Below the pieces are notes generated by a model. It did not search any database. It saw nothing but the letters and a program-made list of their open reading frames with translations, and was not told the DNA's origin. Of a DNA stretch of 64,000 nt, positions 21,149-32,642 are shown piece after piece. A program made the position numbers and the translations under genes. Position 1 is the stretch's first letter; every line of letters starts with the position of its first letter. Origin of the DNA: Phlebopus portentosus (Eukaryota; Basidiomycota; Agaricomycetes; Boletales; Boletinellaceae); NCBI GenBank assembly GCA_037892935.1, contig JAYXKI010000003.1, positions 62,001 to 126,000 of the forward strand. The letters run 5' to 3'.

Positions 21149-21407
21149 TCGTGATGTTAGACTCCCAGGCAAAGCATGGCTAGTCACTCAAACACAACTG
21201 CATCCCCCAGCAGAACTCATACAGTTCATGGTATGCATTGGACCATACTCTACACTAACCCGACATCTTAATACCGATGTGCGAGTTGTGCTTACACCCT
21301 TCAGACCACAAGACGAACAGCGAAGAGTTACATATCGAGCTGCCTACATTGCACCAAGAGCTACAATCCCACCTGGTGATGGAATCGACGTCATAGTGGA
21401 GCACTGA
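21149..21407 (+). pseudogene. 3' coding end of an LTR retroelement (copy 1)
   Basis: An 86-residue open tail ends with TGA at 21405-21407 immediately before an LTR. The last 46 codons are duplicated at 23800-23937 before a second LTR. No RT or integrase motif is left, so the superfamily is not determined; the position suggests the end of pol or of a third ORF. Confidence 0.55.
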
Positions 21408-21824
21408 CAGTGGAGCTTTCCATACTGGAGCAGCACCTCTATTGTCTCAGTCAGCAACCCCACAGAATTCCGTCATAGTGGAGATACATTGGAGCAAAGT
21501 GGCGCTCAGTGGAGCAGAATGACGAAGGAAGTGATGTAATGGTAGAGCAAGGTGGAGCATGATGGAGTAAAGTGGAGAGAAGATGAGTAAGAAATAGGAC
21601 GGAAAATGGATTATCTAGAAAGCATAAATAGCGTTAGAAGTAGGCCCTCTTTCCCCCATCTTTCGATCTTCTTAACACACAGCGACAGTGTCTTACTACA
21701 CTATCCATTGTGTGCTTTGTACTACTACGCCTCTTGGAAATCCCAATCTGCTCTTACTCTACCTTGTCTCTGAAAGCATCCCTTACCACGACTGCAACTA
21801 GGAAGGATAGTAAGGGGACCACGT

Positions 21825-23694
21825 TGTAGACTATCAGACTCTCCTAGATAGGGACAAAGGCGGCGGCGGCGGCGTTCGACCACAGGGAGGCGATGTCAAA
21901 GGTGTCGAGAGGAAAAAAAAGGGGAGGTCCTACCAGACCTACAGACTACCTACAGGCTTTCAGAAGCGACACTCAGCTCAGATGCACAAGGATCTGGCCG
22001 TTAGGCAGGTCCGCCGCGCCTTCGAATAACTCGCCGCGGCGATCCGGGCCTCGACGGCTGTATAGGGATCGCCGAGTCTGACTGAACCGGCGAAGGGGTC
22101 GCAGCGGCAGACTGCGTGCGGCGGACTGGATGCGGCGCCGGCGGAGGTTCGCACCAGCGCAATTCCACCTGGTAGTCGGGGAGATGACGTCGGAACGACC
22201 CAGAGAAGATGCGGGAGAGGGAGCGTCGACACCACTTGAAAGGGGAGTAGTGTCGGCGGTGGAACGACGCGGAGGCGGCGGAGGCGGCGAGAAGTGGGAG
22301 ACTGGATTCAGTCGAAAAGGGGTGCCGGCCCCGACGGTAGCGGCAAACACAAGAAGAGTGACAGCTGCGTCGAGACGTCGAGGAAATATAATAGATGCCT
22401 AGAAGAGTGACGGCTGCGTCGAGGCGTTGAGGAAGAATCACAAACGATCTGAGCCGAGCGGCGGCGGCGAAAGACAAAAGGGGCCTCAGGCGTAGGGAGA
22501 AATCGAAGACCGCGGGATTGATTACTAGAGGAGTGACAGCTGCGTCGGGACGTGGAGGAGGAATCCCAAATGCTCAGGACCGAGCGGCGGCGGAGGCTAG
22601 AGAGAGAGGGGCGGCGATGCAGATATAAGTGGGAAGTCCTCGGAGCGATTTACTGGACGAGTGACAGCTGCGCGGAAGGGAGATGACCAGGGCGGCGAAT
22701 GAGCCCAGCGGCTTCTATCCTGTGAGATCGGGGCCGACGCCGTCAGGACGGGATCGGCGAGGGCACGTGACCGGGAGTTCGCCCGATCCGGCTGTCTGGT
22801 TCTCTGTATGTACTGGTTTCTTGAAGGGGGCTTCTTTACTTGTGGTTGGTCTCTGGTAACTGCGTTCTAGAGTGTATATCTGCTGGTTTTTAGGATAGAT
22901 ACATGCTCTCTATATATACTATGAGTCCTTGATAAGAAATATCACTTAAAGCGGCGGGCGGCGAGGCGTGACAGGCGCGCCGCGACGGCGGGGGCCGCCG
23001 CCGAGATGCGCCGCCAAGCCACCAAGACCTAGGGGCGCCCCAATCGGAACGGCGGAGTGCTGGTACGTCGTGTCGAATGTCGGGGCCGTTCGGATCGGTC
23101 AGGGCGCGCTCTATATGGATCTGAAACGCCAATCTGAAACGCCAAGGGGTCGAATAAAACTAAAAGGGGGAATATACGGACGGCCGCCGGGCGCGCTACC
23201 GCGCTCGGCGTACAATGTGGGATGATAAGAATATGAAACAACCAACGAAATGGACCTGAGATCGGCTATCGTTCACCCAGCCGGCGCGGCGGCGGGCATA
23301 CACCTCCGCGATGGCGCGATATACATCCGCCGCAGCGTGTCCGGCCGCCGTGCGAGCATTTCCGAAGCCCGGAGTCACCGGATTCGGCGGAACCGTTCTT
23401 GAGAGAGGCTGGAGAAGGGGAACTAGGATTTGGTCGAAGGGGGGACAAGGTGATCATAAGATAGGAGTGGAGGCGTCGCCGCCGGTTCGTATGGTCGGCG
23501 GCGGCGGCGGCGTGGGTGCTGTTCCTAGGCCGCCGAAGGTCCGGCGGCCGCTGAGCAGGGTGTATTATGGGTAACGGCGGCGAAGGCTGGTTTGCTGACA
23601 ATAGTACGCGGGGTGTCCTGGGTATGGCATAGGGGAGTACAGCCCTTACAGGCCTGTGCCGCTGGACCGGTACAGGTTAGTGCGGCGCACTACA
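21825..23694. mobile_element. 1.87-kb GC-rich insertion with TG...CA ends and ACGT target duplication
   Basis: The inserted DNA starts TGTAG and ends CTACA, flanked by ACGT at 21821-21824 and 23695-23698; the intact LTR has a single GCGT there. The termini and the 4-bp duplication fit integrase-type insertion, for example a solo LTR or an LTR-bearing non-autonomous element. The composition is far more GC-rich (many CGGCGG words) than anything around it. The open frames inside are overlapping and low-complexity and I do not regard them as genes. Confidence 0.7.
22356..22680. repeat. Degenerate tandem repeat (about 126-128 bp) inside the GC-rich insertion
   Basis: The motif GAGTGACRGCTGCGTCG recurs at 22356, 22405, 22531 and 22659. 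The last three are spaced 126-128 bp apart and share downstream GAGCGGCGGCGG, so two full units and partial units are present. Confidence 0.75.
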
Positions 23695-23799
23695 ACGTGG
23701 TACAGCTAAACGTGGGTAGATAGATCACCTCTGCACAACATACCGCTGCTTAGGCAAAAGGATCAAAACCGGTGTAACCCCAGACCTACACCTCTAACA

Positions 23800-24465
23800 A
23801 ATACTGATGTGCGAGTTGTGCTTACACCCTTCAGACCACAAGACAAACAGTGAAGAGTCACATATCAAGCTGCCTACATTGCACCAAGAGCTACAATCCC
23901 ACCTGGTGATGGAATTGATATCATAATGGAGCACTAACAGTAGAGCTTTCCATACTGGAACAGCATCTCTATTGTCTCAGTCAGCAACTCTACAGAATTC
24001 CATCATGGTGGAGATACATTGGAGCAAAAGTGGCACTCAGTGGAGCAGAATGACAAAGGAAGTAATGTAATAGTGGAGAGAAGTGGAGCAAGATGGAGCA
24101 AGGTGGAGTAAAGTGGAGAGAAGATGAGTAAGAAATAGGATGGAAAATAGATTATCTAGAAAGCATAAATAGTGTTAGAAGTAGGCCCTCTTTCCCCCAT
24201 CTTTCGATCCTCTTAACACACTGGTGATAGTGTCCTAACACGACTCACTGTGTGCTTTGTACTACTATGCCTCTTGGAAATCCCAATCTGCTCTTACTCT
24301 ACCTTGTCTCTGAAAGCATCCCTAACTAGGACTGCGACTAGGAAGGACAGTAAGGGGACCGCGTGGTACAGCTAAATGTGGGTAGATAGATCACCTCTGC
24401 ACAACATACCGCTGCTTAGGCAAAAGGATCGAAACCGGTGTAACCCTGGACCTACACCTCTAACA
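23800..24465 (+). repeat. Second retroelement 3' end plus intact LTR (copy 2)
   Basis: From 23800 to 23937 the sequence repeats the last 46 codons of copy 1, now with an in-frame TGA where copy 1 has CGA. From 23938 to 24465 it repeats the LTR without interruption, ending CTCTAACA. Differences from copy 1 are mostly G:C to A:T transitions in copy 2, many at CpG. Confidence 0.8.
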
Positions 24466-25026
24466 GCAAGTTGCCTACAATAGTTATATATTCTTCTTCT
24501 ACCTCAACAGAGATCTGAGCAAAGGAATGTCCAATTTAAAATCGTCATCATACGTACTGTTACTTCTTCTGCAGAGTTCAGAATGCTCGTTAGCCGAGAT
24601 TGGTCTCGGGTGGTTGACCATATTGTTTGTGGAGATGGTCAGCTTCTGCATTTATCCTTCTGCAGAAACAGCGTTTGATACTTTCGACAAAGCGCGAAGT
24701 TTCGGATTGGGCTTTCTAAGAACAATCTTCAGCGACATGCAATATCATTATTATCCACAGAAATTCTCGCCCTGTTTTCCGATCATAGGTCAAATGAGAA
24801 GACCATTCCAGGTGTGCACAAGAAGTTACTTTGTGGGCCAATTGATGTATATACTAACACAACTTGGCCCATCAATGTGAATGGATATGGGAATATGGAG
24901 TACGCGCTGCTTCGGCAATGTTCCTTCTGCAGTATCACACCAATAACATAAATCCCATCACGATGGCACGTCACAGGGCAAGCACACCCGGAAGGCAGAC
25001 TCGTGGCTAGTCTCGGCTCCGTATCG
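24466..25026. other. Boundary between repeats and gene-rich half
   Basis: A 117-codon plus-strand frame (24527-24880) is hydrophobic at its start but has no family resemblance; I leave it uncalled. The rest is the 3' flank of the minus-strand F-box gene. Confidence 0.4.
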
Positions 25027-26340
25027 TTAAACCCAAGGATCCCGGTCTTTCCACTTGCGAACACCCGCCAAATCGAGCAGAGGCGCATCCAAGCAATCCA
25101 CATCGGAGTGTATCTCTTCTGCAACAAGCTGTCTTGCCTCCGCTTTCCCGTCCCGATCGTTCTCCTTCACCCGACCTGCGAACACAAGAGACTGGAGGTG
25201 ATCAAACCTGATCATGGAATCTATGCTTTCAAGCGTCTCTCGAATTCCAGGAATGTCAAGTTCGAGCATTCTCACTTCGCGGAATGGGACGAGGAGGCGT
25301 TCAAGGGATGCCTTGTCAACTTTGAATTCGGAAACGACAGACAACCACGTCGTGCATCGGAGCGCTTCCGTGGCGGAGGATACGTGCTCGAACCAACTGA
25401 TTATACGATCTTCATCTGCCAAGTAAAGATAAAGATGGAAATCTTTGAGCTTCGGTATCTCGAGCAACGAAAGGATTTGACAGAGGTGTCCAGTGCCGTG
25501 CCGCCTTTCCCAATCATCTCCGCTAATGCTAGCGTCATAGTTAGAAAGGACAAGTCTCGTGACATTAGGGAGGTGTACGCCCGATAAAGCATCGCGAAAT
25601 GGGAGGGTACAGTACGATAATTTTAAGGAAAGGTGTTCGAGACGTGGCGTGGATTTCAAGAAATCTATTAGATGTTCGTACAACTGACCCTCGTGCTTCG
25701 AATAGGCATATATCGTCTCGAGTCTGAATGTGATCAGGTTATCGAAAAGACCTGGAGGCGGGATCGCATCTACCAACTCCAAGATGGTGATACTGGGAAA
25801 CTTCCACTGTTGGAAGAATTTGTCCGGCCTATCTTCAGGAGTAAACTCCAAGTGGAGTGACTTCAAAACCGGAAACTCCATTTGAGGGTAATCATCTGCA
25901 ATCTTTTCCGCGTTCGAAAAGAACCTGGTAGAAAACTCTTGCCAACGATGCTTCAGAGGGAGCATGCGTGAAAGCGCTTTATGCATTACCCGCTGCAGTA
26001 GTCCCCTACGGCCCAGATCAATGTGTACGGAAAGCGATTCATTCTTGCTCCTTGCTAAACGCTCCTCGAAGCTATCACGGACGCAATACATGTCATCGAC
26101 TCTTGTCCAGAATGCCTCGGTGTTCAACACAGATTCCCGAAATTCTTTCGAAACTCTCGAAAGTCGTCCAATGAGCCGATCCGTTTTACGCCTCCCGACC
26201 TCCTCTCTGCTATCAGCGCACAGTATTTTGATGATTTCTTCGAATATCTCGGTTGGCAGCGACATAAAATCGACACGTGGCAAATGCTCAAGGCTTGCAT
26301 CCTGAGACGACTCTGCGTTGTTTCTGTTACCGCACTGCAT
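25027..26340 (-). CDS. F-box protein, paralog 1 of the local family
   Basis: A single exon, ATG at 26340, encodes 437 residues. An F-box lies at residues about 26-70 (MSLPTEIFEEIIKIL, later LSRVSKEFRESVLNTEAFWTR). It is followed by the family signature (ERLARSKNESLSVHIDL) and an irregular leucine-rich region of about 300 residues. F-box proteins link substrates to Skp1-Cul1 ubiquitin ligases; the substrate is unknown. Genes at 35715, 41631, 44121 and 49301 are clear paralogs with the same architecture. No upstream short exon like that of the 44121 gene is obvious. Confidence 0.85.
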   Translation of the reverse strand: MQCGNRNNAESSQDASLEHLPRVDFMSLPTEIFEEIIKILCADSREEVGRRKTDRLIGRLSRVSKEFRESVLNTEAFWTRVDDMYCVRDSFEERLARSKNESLSVHIDLGRRGLLQRVMHKALSRMLPLKHRWQEFSTRFFSNAEKIADDYPQMEFPVLKSLHLEFTPEDRPDKFFQQWKFPSITILELVDAIPPPGLFDNLITFRLETIYAYSKHEGQLYEHLIDFLKSTPRLEHLSLKLSYCTLPFRDALSGVHLPNVTRLVLSNYDASISGDDWERRHGTGHLCQILSLLEIPKLKDFHLYLYLADEDRIISWFEHVSSATEALRCTTWLSVVSEFKVDKASLERLLVPFREVRMLELDIPGIRETLESIDSMIRFDHLQSLVFAGRVKENDRDGKAEARQLVAEEIHSDVDCLDAPLLDLAGVRKWKDRDPWV

Positions 26341-27298
26341 GAGCAAGGCCGAAACGAAAAACCTGACAAAGGCTCACTGCATCGGCTCAGCTTCATGCAG
26401 GATTAAAGCATCGATTAAAGCATCGAGGCAGAGGGACGACACCTGCAGATCGGGCATGTGCTCTGCCATACTAGGCGAAGGCACCGTTGTGTGCAGGAAG
26501 GTGGGAGAAAGATACAGGCTGCAGCACCTGTTTATGTATAATATCTGTTTCTGCGCTACGATCATCATCACATCAAATTCGAGCGCGTCAGTAGTCACGA
26601 TAAAAACACGACATCATCTCGGATCACAGCCCGCCCGGAGACTTCTGTTGGACATCCCAGCCTGGGAGGTGTGCAAATTCAAGTCAAAGCTAGCTGAAAT
26701 TTATTCATATGAGATGGTCGCCATGCACGGTAACGCGGGAGTGTAGTAAGGGAAACGGAAACCCAATTTGGGAGAGGCCGGCCCTAAATCGACCCTTGTG
26801 TACCTCGGGCTTTCCATGTACCAGTTTGAACTAGTAGACTTTTCATTTTTATTAGAAAAGGCTAACATTCATACCTTCCCGAAGATATCTTATCTCTAAT
26901 TTGAACAACTTCGCCATGCAAAATGATGATCCATTAGATTCTACTCCTTCCGCAGATGAAGTGATGATCATCGAAGGAATAACCATTATGGTCACTGATG
27001 TCTGATTTTCCCTCAAGATCCAAGTCAAACAGAAAACAATCGCAATAGGTGTGTACTTGTTGCCTGTTATACAGCAGAATATATCTCCGACCCAAATCAC
27101 ATATAGATGACTCACTTCGCCGACGAATGGCGTTCGTTTTTCTTTCTTACCAACCATCAGGCGACGCCAACGGTAAGTCGACATCCACCTGAAGCTCTGT
27201 CGCCATTTTTTGGTAGTTGACGAGCGTCAGACAGAACCTCTGGTCGCACTATCCGTGCCAGTGCCTCGACTGCTTGTCAAATTGTGCATAACGACGGC

Positions 27299-28543
27299 AT
27301 GATGGCGCAGAATCCGTCTCAGGGAATACACGAGCTTCCCGACGAAAACATTTTGAATATCATGGAGCACACAGTGTCCACGCATCACGATGCTGTTAGA
27401 TTGACACTTGTCTGTTCGCGTTTCAAATCGATTGCGGCCTCGCCGACAATCTGGGCGAATTGTAAGCTGTCGATGGATTTAAGCCAGGAGCAGATCTCAG
27501 CCATCGTCCGTCGGAGTCGAGGATTACCACTTCGAGCCAGTATAATCTTTCAAGAACACGATGGACGCCGGACATTTTGCCCTTCCGATGCGGAGAAAGT
27601 TCTCCGACACAGCGAGTTCTTTGAGGACCTCTACGTATCTATTCTTCCTCCATACATTGACGAGCAATGGGGTTCACTACATGTGGATTACCCAGTGCCA
27701 CGGCTTCTACGTCTGCAGACATCGTTCATACCTCGACCGATCACTGGCAGCGGGATAACTCAGTGTAGTATTGTGCTGAATGATGACGAACCGTACCCCA
27801 CAATGTTGGAGTTCCTTGCTTCAGTCCCTCTATTACATACTCTTAGCGTCCACGTCGTCCAATCACTTTGGACTCGGCACTCGGACTTGGAGTCACTGTA
27901 TCAACCTGTGACTTTGGGGAAGCTCGAACGGATGGATGTTATTGTGTCGTTGAACTACGAATTAGTCCCTCGCCTCTTTGACGATTTAATCCTTGATAAT
28001 CTCACCGACCTCGCAGTCGTTTTCTCCCGGGTGTCAGAATTGAGTGCATCGCGAGCAGCCACGGTCGCTCGTGCAGCCTCCAGATACTAATCACTGGAAA
28101 GGCTTCTTGTCAAAGTCAAAGGATGCTTTAGCGATAACGCTTCCGAATCATTCTCAGGAGACACCACCATTGACAATTTCGAAATGGCCTTATTAATCAA
28201 CGTCTCAAACAACCTCAAAGAGCTTGAATTAGACGTTGCTCCGCGCTTCTCACTCACAAGCTGGACTTACCAGGAGAGCAGGCACGGTTCACCAGAAAGC
28301 GTGAACGTCAGCATCAGTCGCGCAGAAGACCTGTCAATTGACGCGTTTCTTGAAATTAGTAAGTGTGCGTGCCGGGGCACGTCGAAGCCGCATAGTATCT
28401 CAGCTCTAATGTGTCCTGGAATCGACGAGAACCACATTCGCAACGCTTATCCAGATGCTCTCGTTTTGTTCGTCTCAATGTCTGCGCGGGCCATGAGCAG
28501 ATTGCTTGGTGAGCATGGTCTTATTTGCGTCTTCTCTTTCTAA
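27299..28543 (+). pseudogene. F-box protein gene with one in-frame stop
   Basis: The reading frame from ATG 27299 covers about 415 codons to TAA 28541-28543, interrupted only by TAA at 28088-28090. Sequence on both sides of the stop is coding-like and in the same frame (ASRY, stop, SLERLLVKV). The F-box is near residues 9-55 (IHELPDENILNIMEH, LVCSRFKSIAASPTIWANC), a classic Agaricomycete F-box of a different subfamily from its neighbours. A small intron removing the stop (donor GTGTCA at 28031, acceptor at 28101) would break the frame, so I favour a recent nonsense mutation or sequencing error. Confidence 0.7.
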
Positions 28544-29224
28544 GATTTCGGTGACACAGGCACCAATGCCACCATTTCCCTCTTGAGGAGGCTTATCAAG
28601 TATTCTTGACACCCCAGTCCCACACAGTACGCTAGCTTTCATATGAGGTAGCTCATATCGGCTAGATGCTTTGCTGCTTTACGCAACCTTCATCTTGCCA
28701 TAAAACTTCACCGATATGCTATCCGACTGATGTGTAAATATGTACTCGATTCTAACCACAAGTTCTAGTCATCATAGTTGTTTGCCGAGCCCTTCACATC
28801 CCCTTCCGTCTGATTGAAATACTTATTCTATGCAGTCAGTTCTCTTCCTCTGCCTTTCTTATATAATCGAACTGTCGTAAGCGTGGAATGTTCATGTGCT
28901 ATGAGTTATTACGTTACGAATGATCAGAATTACGAATGTACTTGACAGCAGTTGTCTTGATTTTTCCTCCTTGTAATCAAATAGAACGAGTCAAGGACGA
29001 ATAATATTACATTAGCGGTGGATCAGCGCTTCATAACCCAAGAGAAAAGGCAACAGATACTAGAGAAGAGGCAAAAAAATCCTTCTAAATCACTTATCGA
29101 CATTCTAAATAATGACAGCGTATAATAAATAGGCTAGCGCTACGACGACATCAGGACAATCGAGGAACATGAAATGCAGCATTAACGTGCGTGTCGGACA
29201 TTCACTACAGTTCGTACAGTATGT
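28544..29224. other. Intergenic, convergent 3' ends
   Basis: The 3' flanks of the F-box pseudogene (plus) and the transcription factor gene (minus) meet here. I see no gene or repeat. Confidence 0.45.
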
Positions 29225-32200
29225 TCATCTCGGCGTTCCCTTTTCACTGTCCGTATTTTCTCCTGTAAACCCAAAGAAACGCGAGTCCTGAAGAATCGTG
29301 CGCCACGCCTCCATGTCCTGCGGCAGGAGAGGCAGCACACTCTCCTGACCGGATGAGGCGCGCATGTCGAAGCTGACATCGAAATCCGAGGTGAAGAACC
29401 TTCCCGGCGATGGTGTGTTGAATAAGAATGGATCGCCTCGGAAAGTCGGTGCATCCGACTGAAGCTTTGAGGCGTCATCAACGGTACCAGAACTGGGGCC
29501 TGGTAGACTGCCATCGCCCAACGAATCAGAAAAGGTCGTATATGTGCTGAACACATCGGAATTGGCCCCAATGGATGAACCAGAGAAATCAAATGGATCG
29601 GAGTTGAAGAGTTGATTACCTGGACTTCCGCTCTCGGCAACATGGGCATCAGGTCTTCCGTCAGAAGGGTTACCTACGCTTTCCTTCTCAAAGCTATGTT
29701 CTTGTCCTGACTCGACTGCTACCGCATGGAAAGAGTCCGTGTCGGTCTCCATATGGTACACATCATCGTTTGCCAGATTGCGATGAGGTAATGTCGAAAG
29801 TGGACTCGAAGTGTCGCCCTGCCTAGCGTAAGCACCAGAAACGCCAGTAAATGGCATCGAGGACTGAGAAGCGGAGGAAGTATTTGATTGTGCCGTCGTC
29901 GATAGCCCTGGATGGCGCCCCAAGTTCTGCAGAATCGCGGGCGCAGTTCCGAATTCACCGTCAAAGCTTTTCTTCACCAGTCGCCCGAGCGTCGCAGTGG
30001 AATTGAAGTCTTGGGCATAGCTCTTGGGGTTTGGTTGGGAGTTGATAGGAGAAATTTGCGATGAGATATCATGCCCATGTTTAGCGAGTGCCTCCAGTGC
30101 TTGCTCCCGCAATCGAGTCACGATTGGCTGCGTAAACACGCAAGACAGCGTAAGATAAAACACCTAGTATAGCATTGTAAATGGACGCACCACTGAGGCA
30201 TTGATTACGGGGTGCATAGGAGCTCTCGTGAACATCTCGTACGCAAGATTAAAGTGAATGTAAGCTTGCGGCGCCAGTGCGGATGCTGTACCGCAAGCAG
30301 CAACGGAACCGAGTATGACTGTAGCATGCAACGCCTGCGCTAAAATCGGCCAGCACCGCAGCAAGAAAAGCCCTTCCTGATCAAACTGTTTCCGTACGAA
30401 GTGGACCATTGAAGCTGCAGCACGGTACATTGAAAGGAAGCTAGGGCCGAAACGAGTTCGTACAGGGTTAGTCGGGTCTTCAATGAGCGCTCTAGCAAAG
30501 AAACTGCGATGTAAAAGTAGAAGTGCTTGGAACAAGGAGAGAGTCAAAACACGCGAGAGGTCAGCATCTCGATGAACTTCACTCACAGATATCTTTGAAC
30601 ATGCTCAATTGCATTTGTCTATAGATGATACCTAGGTCGCCATCCGATTTCAAATCATGAATAGGCAACCGAAGGATTCCTTGAGGATCATATTGCCGTA
30701 TCTTTTGGTCGAGAGAAAGAATCTCAGAATATTTGACGGTGCGCATCGCGCCAAGTTTGTCGCTGATTTCCGTCAGTATTTCTTTAAGGTAGCGGTATCG
30801 TATCTGCCAAATCGCTTGCGGTTTCTGTCAGACGTTGGACGTGCGTAAGTATGTTCAATACATACAATCAAGCTTCTCGGATCGGCCTTCAAAGTCTGAC
30901 GAGTCGTTATCTTCCGGCAGTTCACAGTCGATAACTTCATGGGGAAATGTTGCTGGCCGTCCAGTAACATTGTTCTTGGTAAATCAGTGAGCTGATACGC
31001 ATTCTCATACATGGCCAACGTACTCTGAACAAATCCATAGAGTGAAGCTCCCAAAATGCCCGCCTCCTCCGTTGAACGACTTTGGGAGGGAGGTTAAAAT
31101 GAGCAGGATCTCGATCTAAGCAGACGTGGTCAGAGAATGAATAGTCGGCGAGCAGGAATACCGACTTAGACCGATCTACAACACGCCGAGCATTCAGGCT
31201 CACAGCAAAGCTAGCAAAGTTAAGAAATTATGAACTCACAGATGCAGCGAGTGAGAGGCTAAAGCTCAGTATCTTCCATGTTCCCTCCAGCCCCCTCCTT
31301 CGACAGGAAAATAGATTATACGCGGCAAGAAGAGCGATGGCTTCTACAGCATGAAGGCCGGCACCTTCAAAGACGGGCTTCAGGCTTAGCGCCGTGCGAG
31401 ACAGCTGATAATATAGCTCGCCCTCGTCGTTCCATGGGGGAAGCGTCATGTCTGCGACCGCGCCGACAGCAAAGATGGAGAGCAGTAGGCTCAGTGCATG
31501 TGGGTCTGTTCGCGCTTGGCCTCCGGATGAATCATTGGGAGAATTTCCCGAGCAGCTCGCAACTGAAGGCGGACGCTTCCTTTTGTAAACTATAGGGATG
31601 AGTTCCTCCATGATCTCTTCGCGCTCCACAGGTCGGAAAAACCATGAAAGATTCGTAAGGTAAGCCTCCACGAGCGCCGTGGCACGAGTATAAGGAGGCA
31701 GCATCTCCTCGATGCATTCCTGAAGCTCGGGCACCGGGAGGTAGAGAGGAGTAAATGGAAATGTCTTGCTTAGATACGAGACATGTGGAGGGAGGGTCAA
31801 ATGCGGCTCTGCTTGTGCGTCGATCTCCGAGGATACCAACTTGCGCTTTAGTACGATCAGCACACGATACCTAAATAATTATTCAAAGGCTTACAGTCAG
31901 TACATCGTGCTAGAGCAAAGTGTTAGAACAAAACTAGGCTGTCCAGAAATAGTACAATAACGCACTGTTGGACCCGTATATCCATAATACACTTCCGCGC
32001 CTCCGTTACTGACGGCCAAGGTGCCAAATTGATCAGCAAGGTTTGCATCGGCCACATCTTCATCCTTCTCTGCGAAGACCAGCGTCTCACCACTCTTGAT
32101 TTGTAACAAGTCCTCGGCAAGTAGCGGATGAGGAGCACTGGAGACGGCGTCATGGGAGATCTGAAGAGCATCTTCGAGCTGATGTATCCTCTTGCTCAAC

Positions 32201-32642
32201 TCCGCGATCTTGGCATCATTGACAATCGAGACGGGTGCGCTGTATTTCGTGCCATGGGTAGGAGCGAGCGTCCCTACAAAGATTTAAAGGTGGATTTGAG
32301 TTGATGATGGCTCTGCGTGTCTCTGATCTGATCAAGACTGACCGTTTGGACAGATTGACTGACAGCCCTTTCGCACGCATGTACTGCATGGTATCTGATT
32401 TTGTCTGTTTGTATAGAAGATGGTGTGAAGAGCAAAGCAGACAGACGTACGGCTTTGTCGCATTTTAGCTTATGTCTGCGACCATACACACACAAGTGGA
32501 CGGGACCAATCAAATCAGTGCAAGGCGTGGGACATGACGTGCAGTGTACTGACCTGCGACATTCAGCACAAGATATTTCACCGCGCGCTCGACGATTCTC
32601 TATGGTATCTTTTGGTTTTACGATCCTGTGAGATGGTGGCAT
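29225..32642 (-). CDS. Zn2Cys6 fungal-specific transcription factor
   Basis: The Zn2Cys6 binuclear cluster is spread over three small exons (32642-32554, 32475-32451, 32394-32343): CAEC-x6-C, then C-x2-C, then GCQSIC. A coiled-coil-like helix (ELSKRIHQLEDALQ) and the fungal_trans middle homology region follow: exon 31845-31240, DPAHFNLPPKV at about 31120, TGRPATFPHEVIDCELPED at about 30950. The C-terminal 300 residues (30163-29225) are Ser/Pro/Gly-rich and probably activating. It should bind DNA in the nucleus as a dimer. Splicing around 31239-31120 is uncertain; other junctions keep frame. The family matches basidiomycete xlnR/xylanase-regulator-like factors only in general architecture, so targets cannot be named. 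Confidence 0.85.

Larger units (their letters stand above)
21408..23799 (+). repeat. LTR copy 1, split by a GC-rich insertion
   Basis: Segments 21408-21824 and 23699-23799 together match the uninterrupted LTR at 23938-24465. A promoter-like GCATAAATAG lies near 21624 and the 3' end is CTCTAACA at 23799. The break corresponds to one point in the intact copy, with a 4-base direct duplication (ACGT) on both sides of the inserted DNA. The 5' boundary near 21408 is inferred from the end of the coding tail. Confidence 0.75.

Noticed and set aside
21973..22477. Several long Arg/Ser/Ala-rich frames in the GC-rich insertion
   Set aside because: They overlap in multiple frames on both strands, as expected for high-GC sequence with few stops; none has a motif or a conserved partner.
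24527..24880. A 117-codon frame with a hydrophobic start
   Set aside because: It could mimic a secreted peptide, but it lacks a convincing cleavage region, Cys pattern or splice context and sits directly after an LTR.
28031..28101. An intron removing the stop codon at 28088 (TACTAAT would serve as branch point)
   Set aside because: The intron would be 71 nt and would put the downstream sequence out of frame, while the uninterrupted reading is in frame on both sides.
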